Program-made: the position numbers and the translations under genes | Assembly (NCBI GenBank): GCA_947166385.1 | Contig: CAMVEB010000018.1 | Location: forward strand, 1 to 64,000 | Direction: 5' to 3' | Length of the DNA stretch: 64,000 nucleotides | Source of the DNA: an uncultured Clostridia bacterium | Lineage (GTDB): Bacteria > Bacillota > Clostridia > Christensenellales > Aristaeellaceae | The notes under the pieces: generated by a model | Told to the model about the DNA's origin: nothing | Databases searched by the model: none | The model's input: only the letters and a program-made list of their open reading frames with translations | Part shown: positions 61,030 to 64,000 of the stretch, one piece after another | Numbering within the stretch: position 1 is the first letter of the stretch | Layout of the letters: each line of letters begins with the position of its first letter

Positions 61030-61388
61030 TGTACTACAGATTGCCTTTGACGGAGGATAAACGGCAGGTGATGACGGCGGACGCGGTGATCGACGGGGCC
61101 GCAGTGCGGGTGCGGTTTGAGATGCGGTACCTGGCGGGGGCGGATCAATGGGTGATTTCCATGTGGGACAACTCCAACGGGGAGATGTGGGTAAACATGA
61201 TTCCGCTGATCTGCTCGCGGGGGGCGGTGAACGACCTGCTGAGGCCTTTCCGGCACAAACGGGAGGGGCGCGGGATCGGGTCGCTGATCGTGCTGCCGGG
61301 GCTTGATCAGCCGGAAGCGGAGGATCCGGGGGAAGGAAACCTGGGGGAATACATGGTGATATACGGAGATACATATGAAGCAGTTTGA
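61029..61388 (+). CDS. Baseplate plug protein
   Basis: 119 aa. VRVRFEMRYLAGADQWVISMWD...WVNMIPLICSRGAVNDLLRPF matches the small phage plug/DUF6983-like family near the tail hub. ATG overlaps the previous stop. Confidence 0.68.
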   Translation: MYYRLPLTEDKRQVMTADAVIDGAAVRVRFEMRYLAGADQWVISMWDNSNGEMWVNMIPLICSRGAVNDLLRPFRHKREGRGIGSLIVLPGLDQPEAEDPGEGNLGEYMVIYGDTYEAV

Positions 61389-62142
61389 AAGGCCTATGGC
61401 GGTATACGCGGACGGAGAGGCATTCGCGCCGGGGGCACGGTTCCGGATTGAGGGGAAAACAGCGATCGGATTATTTCCATCGCTGTTTTTGCTTACGTGC
61501 CGGAACCTGCGGGAGGCGGATTATCTGCGGCTGGAACGGACGCGGGAGATCAGCGTGACGCGGGAGGAATCCCGGGTGGCATATGGGATGGTATCGGATG
61601 TTTTCCGGGAGACTATTGCGGAAGGGACGATCACGACGGCGGCTTTTTCGCTGGGGCTGGATCTGTGGGAGAGCGTTATCTCGGTTTCGGTGGAAGGCGG
61701 GGCAACAGTTTCGGAGACGGTGCGGAGATTGCTGGAGGCCTCGGGAACAGGGATCCCGCTGCTCTCCTGGCCGGGAGAGGATCCGGCAGTGAGCCGGGGG
61801 CAGGCGTATTTCGGCCGGGGCGCGGAATGCGTGGAAACGGCGCTGAACAAAGCCGGGGCGCGGGGATATCTGACCGCGGCGGGGATCTGCGTCGTGCCAA
61901 AGGAGGCGCTGCCGGTGCGGCTGCGGCTGACAGAGAAGGATCTGGCGGACGCGCCGGCTTTTGCCGACGGCGGGAGGAAGGTGATCCTGCGGACGACGGT
62001 GAGCGGATTCCAGCCGGGAGAAGAAGCGGAAGTGGAGTACGGGAGGCGGGTGATCCGGGGAATGATCCTGGAGAGAAGGATCGAGGCGGACAACGCGGAC
62101 GGGCCGTGGAGGACGGAACTGCTGATGGAGGCGCGGATATGA
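61375..62142 (+). CDS. Baseplate hub protein (late control D-like)
   Basis: 255 aa, overlapping the plug gene by 14 bases. REISVTREESRVAYGMVSDVFRETIAEGT and CVETALNKAGARGYLTAAGICVVPKEALPVRLRLTEKDL have the hub layout. Forms the central ring carrying the spike. Confidence 0.68.
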   Translation: MKQFERPMAVYADGEAFAPGARFRIEGKTAIGLFPSLFLLTCRNLREADYLRLERTREISVTREESRVAYGMVSDVFRETIAEGTITTAAFSLGLDLWESVISVSVEGGATVSETVRRLLEASGTGIPLLSWPGEDPAVSRGQAYFGRGAECVETALNKAGARGYLTAAGICVVPKEALPVRLRLTEKDLADAPAFADGGRKVILRTTVSGFQPGEEAEVEYGRRVIRGMILERRIEADNADGPWRTELLMEARI

Positions 62143-62492
62143 AGATGGATCACGAAACGGGAGAAGCGATCAAAGAGGCTGTTTTCGCGCAGCTGCACTG
62201 CGCGCTGCCCGGGACGGTGGTTTCCTTCGACCCGGAAAGGCAAACGGCGGTGATTCAGCCGGCGGTGAAGATTGGGACGATGATGTATCCGGTGCTGCGG
62301 GATGTGCCGGTGTTCATGCCGGTCCCCTTCGAAGTCACCCCCGGCGACGCCTGCATTGTCATCTTCGCGGATATCGATATCGACGCGTGGATCGAAAGCG
62401 GAGAAGCGGAAGAGCCGAAATCGGCACGAAAGCACGCGCTGTCGGACGGGTTCGCGTTTGTGGGATTCAAAAAAGGAGGAGAAGATTCATGA
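62139..62492 (+). CDS. Baseplate spike protein, Gp138 N-terminal domain
   Basis: 117 aa from MKMDHETG, GGAG upstream, ATGA overlap. LPGTVVSFDPERQTAVIQPAVKI...PVPFEVTPGDACIVIFADIDID is the OB-fold Gp138 domain. Membrane-piercing spike; no C-terminal tip domain. Confidence 0.78.
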   Translation: MKMDHETGEAIKEAVFAQLHCALPGTVVSFDPERQTAVIQPAVKIGTMMYPVLRDVPVFMPVPFEVTPGDACIVIFADIDIDAWIESGEAEEPKSARKHALSDGFAFVGFKKGGEDS

Positions 62493-62851
62493 GGATCCGG
62501 GGAAGAGACGAAAACGGAGATATTCTGCCGGTGCTGGGGCCGGCAGATCTGGTATCCGGCGGGGAGGCTGTGGCTTTGCTGGTGAAGGACCGGCTGACGA
62601 TGTACACCGGAGAATGGTGGGAAAACCCGGAATGGGGGTGCGATATCCTGGAGAGGATAAGAAACAGCCGGATCACGGAGGCGGACCTGGCGGCGGTATC
62701 GAGCGCGCTGTCGGCGTATATCCGGGAGACGGCGGGGGTGGCGGATGTGCAGGACGTGAGATGCGAGATGAGCGGGCGCGCGATCCGCTGGAGCTGCATG
62801 GTGATGACAAAGGAGGGAGCATCGAATGTCGTATTTTCCGCCGTATATTGA
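62489..62851 (+). CDS. Baseplate wedge protein (DUF2634/gp25-like)
   Basis: 120 aa from MRIRGRDE, GGAGGAG upstream. LLVKDRLTMYTGEWWENPEWGCDILERIRNSR is the gp25-like core. Overlaps the J-like gene by 26 bases. Confidence 0.75.
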   Translation: MRIRGRDENGDILPVLGPADLVSGGEAVALLVKDRLTMYTGEWWENPEWGCDILERIRNSRITEADLAAVSSALSAYIRETAGVADVQDVRCEMSGRAIRWSCMVMTKEGASNVVFSAVY

Positions 62852-63737
62852 CGAAACAGGGATGCATATGCCGACGTATGAGGAGCGGATGCAGGACCTG
62901 GAAGAGGCTTACCGGACGATCTTCGGGATGCAGGCGGAACTGGATCCGGCGATGCCGGACTACCAGCTGCTGTCGGTGTTTGCCCGGGGGCTGGACGACA
63001 CCGCGGCGCTGGTGCTGGAGGCATACAACGCGCGGAACCCGCAGTATGCCCGGGGGCATACGCTGGATCTGCTGCTGCCGCAGTACGGGCTGGAGCGGCG
63101 GGCCGGGGAGACGGACGCGGAGGCGCGCCGGCGGATTGCCGCGGGGCTGGCGTCGAAAGGCGTATCGATCCCGGACGCGATCTACGCGGCGATCATGAAC
63201 TGCGCGTATGTGACGCACGCGAAGGTGCGGATCAACGACACGGATACGACTATAGACGGGATTCCCGCGCACAGCATCGCCGCGGTGGTCAACAGCGGGC
63301 GGGCGGACGACATCGCGAAGGCGCTCTACGAGAAGAAGCCGCCGGGGATCAGCACCTACGGGACGACGACGAGGATCGTGACCGACGCGCACGGGGGCGA
63401 GCACGAGATCCACTTCTCCCGGCCGGCGAGGACATCGGTGTTCCTGCAGATTACGCTGAAGACGTATGCCGGGTTTGAGGCGAACACGGCGGAGCCCCTG
63501 ATGAACGAGGCGCTGCTGGAGTATGTGAACAATCAGATGGCGATCGGGGAAGACTTCAACGTGCCGCTGCTGACGGGGATGATGTACCAGGCGGCGATGG
63601 GGTATATCAACACATTCGCGGTAACGGACGTGGCGATGTCCTACAGCGGGGGCGTGGCGCAGGACAAGGCGGCGGCCGGATGGAACGTGAAATGGGTGCT
63701 GGCGGACAGCAGCGCTATATCTTATGTATTGGAGTGA
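62826..63737 (+). CDS. Baseplate J/gp47-like protein
   Basis: 303 aa. PTYEERMQDLEEAYRTIFG, DTAALVLEAYNARNPQYARGHTLDLLLPQYGLERRAGETDAEARRRI and SRPARTSVFLQITLKTYAG are baseplate-J features. Wedge component of the contractile tail. Confidence 0.85.
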   Translation: MSYFPPYIDETGMHMPTYEERMQDLEEAYRTIFGMQAELDPAMPDYQLLSVFARGLDDTAALVLEAYNARNPQYARGHTLDLLLPQYGLERRAGETDAEARRRIAAGLASKGVSIPDAIYAAIMNCAYVTHAKVRINDTDTTIDGIPAHSIAAVVNSGRADDIAKALYEKKPPGISTYGTTTRIVTDAHGGEHEIHFSRPARTSVFLQITLKTYAGFEANTAEPLMNEALLEYVNNQMAIGEDFNVPLLTGMMYQAAMGYINTFAVTDVAMSYSGGVAQDKAAAGWNVKWVLADSSAISYVLE

Positions 63738-63739
63738 GT

Positions 63740-64000
63740 ATGGACTATATTTCTCTGTTTCCCCCGGCGGCGAGGGAGAAGACGCGGCTGATGGGACTGG
63801 CCGGGGCTGTGATGCGGCAGGTGGGCGAGATGCAGGAGGTGATTGCCTCCATGGAGGCGGGGTTTTCTGTTGCATCCGCGGTTGGGGTGCAGCTGGACAT
63901 GATCGGGGAAAGCTTCGGGATCCCGCGGAGCGGCGGGCAGACCGACACAGAGTACCGGGAATATCTGCGGGAGCGGCTGAAGCTGTACCGATGGAACGGG
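63740..64000 (+). CDS. Tail/baseplate protein, cut by the window edge (DUF2612-like)
   Basis: 87 codons visible from MDYISLFPPAAREKT. VGVQLDMIGESFGIPRSGGQTDTEYREYLRERL resembles the small wedge proteins following baseplate J. Incomplete at the 3' end. Confidence 0.65.
   Translation, partial: MDYISLFPPAAREKTRLMGLAGAVMRQVGEMQEVIASMEAGFSVASAVGVQLDMIGESFGIPRSGGQTDTEYREYLRERLKLYRWNG

Overview
The window looks like DNA from a moderately GC-rich Clostridia-type Firmicute, probably a gut or rumen anaerobe. Nearly every real start has a strong AGGAGG-type ribosome site, promoters are of TTGACA/TATAAT type, and the gene families seen (DUF4143 ATPases, Rpn-like nucleases, ImmA/IrrE peptidases, DUF2800/DUF2815 and DUF2184/DUF3383 phage genes) are typical of that group. 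The species cannot be named from this sequence.

Layout. (1) 1-8260: an IS21-like insertion-sequence end, a tRNA 3' half that looks like an attachment site, then the left part of a phage-like element: a SLOG-fold protein, an S24 repressor, an orphan double-glycine bacteriocin-like precursor, an ImmA peptidase with its XRE repressor, and an early operon (rrp5-like, DUF2800, DUF2815). The operon stops at a gene broken after about 10 codons (8224-8256). (2) 8260-13040: repeat-rich accessory DNA with an intact and a truncated Rpn-like PD-(D/E)XK gene, a DUF4143 ATPase bracketed by two matching palindromes, and copies of a structured repeat called R1 here. (3) 13039-42749: almost 30 kb transcribed on the minus strand. 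It reads from a WYL regulator through brxA, brxB, brxC, pglX, pglZ, a second pglX and brxL (type 1 BREX phage defence), then accessory genes: a HEPN-motif protein, a nucleotide-sugar-type Rossmann protein, a SNF2 helicase, an actin/Hsp70-like ATPase, a DUF2325 protein and several small proteins. (4) 42926-64000: a LexA-type repressor on the plus strand and a contractile-tailed prophage: sigma-like factor, DUF669, primase-helicase, RinA/ArpU-like late activator, terminase, portal, DUF2213, DUF2184 capsid, neck, DUF3383 sheath, tube, tail chaperone with an apparent -1 frameshift, a very short tape measure and baseplate genes, running off the right edge.

How it works together. BREX marks host DNA with PglX and blocks unmodified phage; here two PglX proteins with conserved ends but different AT-rich centres flank PglZ, suggesting two recognition specificities. 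The WYL protein (BrxR-like) and the LexA-type protein are divergently transcribed, each with a palindromic site over or beside its promoter, so the defence island and the adjoining prophage share a control region.

Most novel signal. R1 is a ~102-nt repeat present six times (11490-11610, 11611-11712, 11713-11814, about 13159-13261, 13520-13623, 52184-52286). Its stem sequences differ between copies yet stay paired. Two copies split neighbouring minus-strand genes whose two halves remain readable, and one sits beside a duplicated gene start in the prophage. A second, unrelated 152-nt palindrome lies at 57253-57404.
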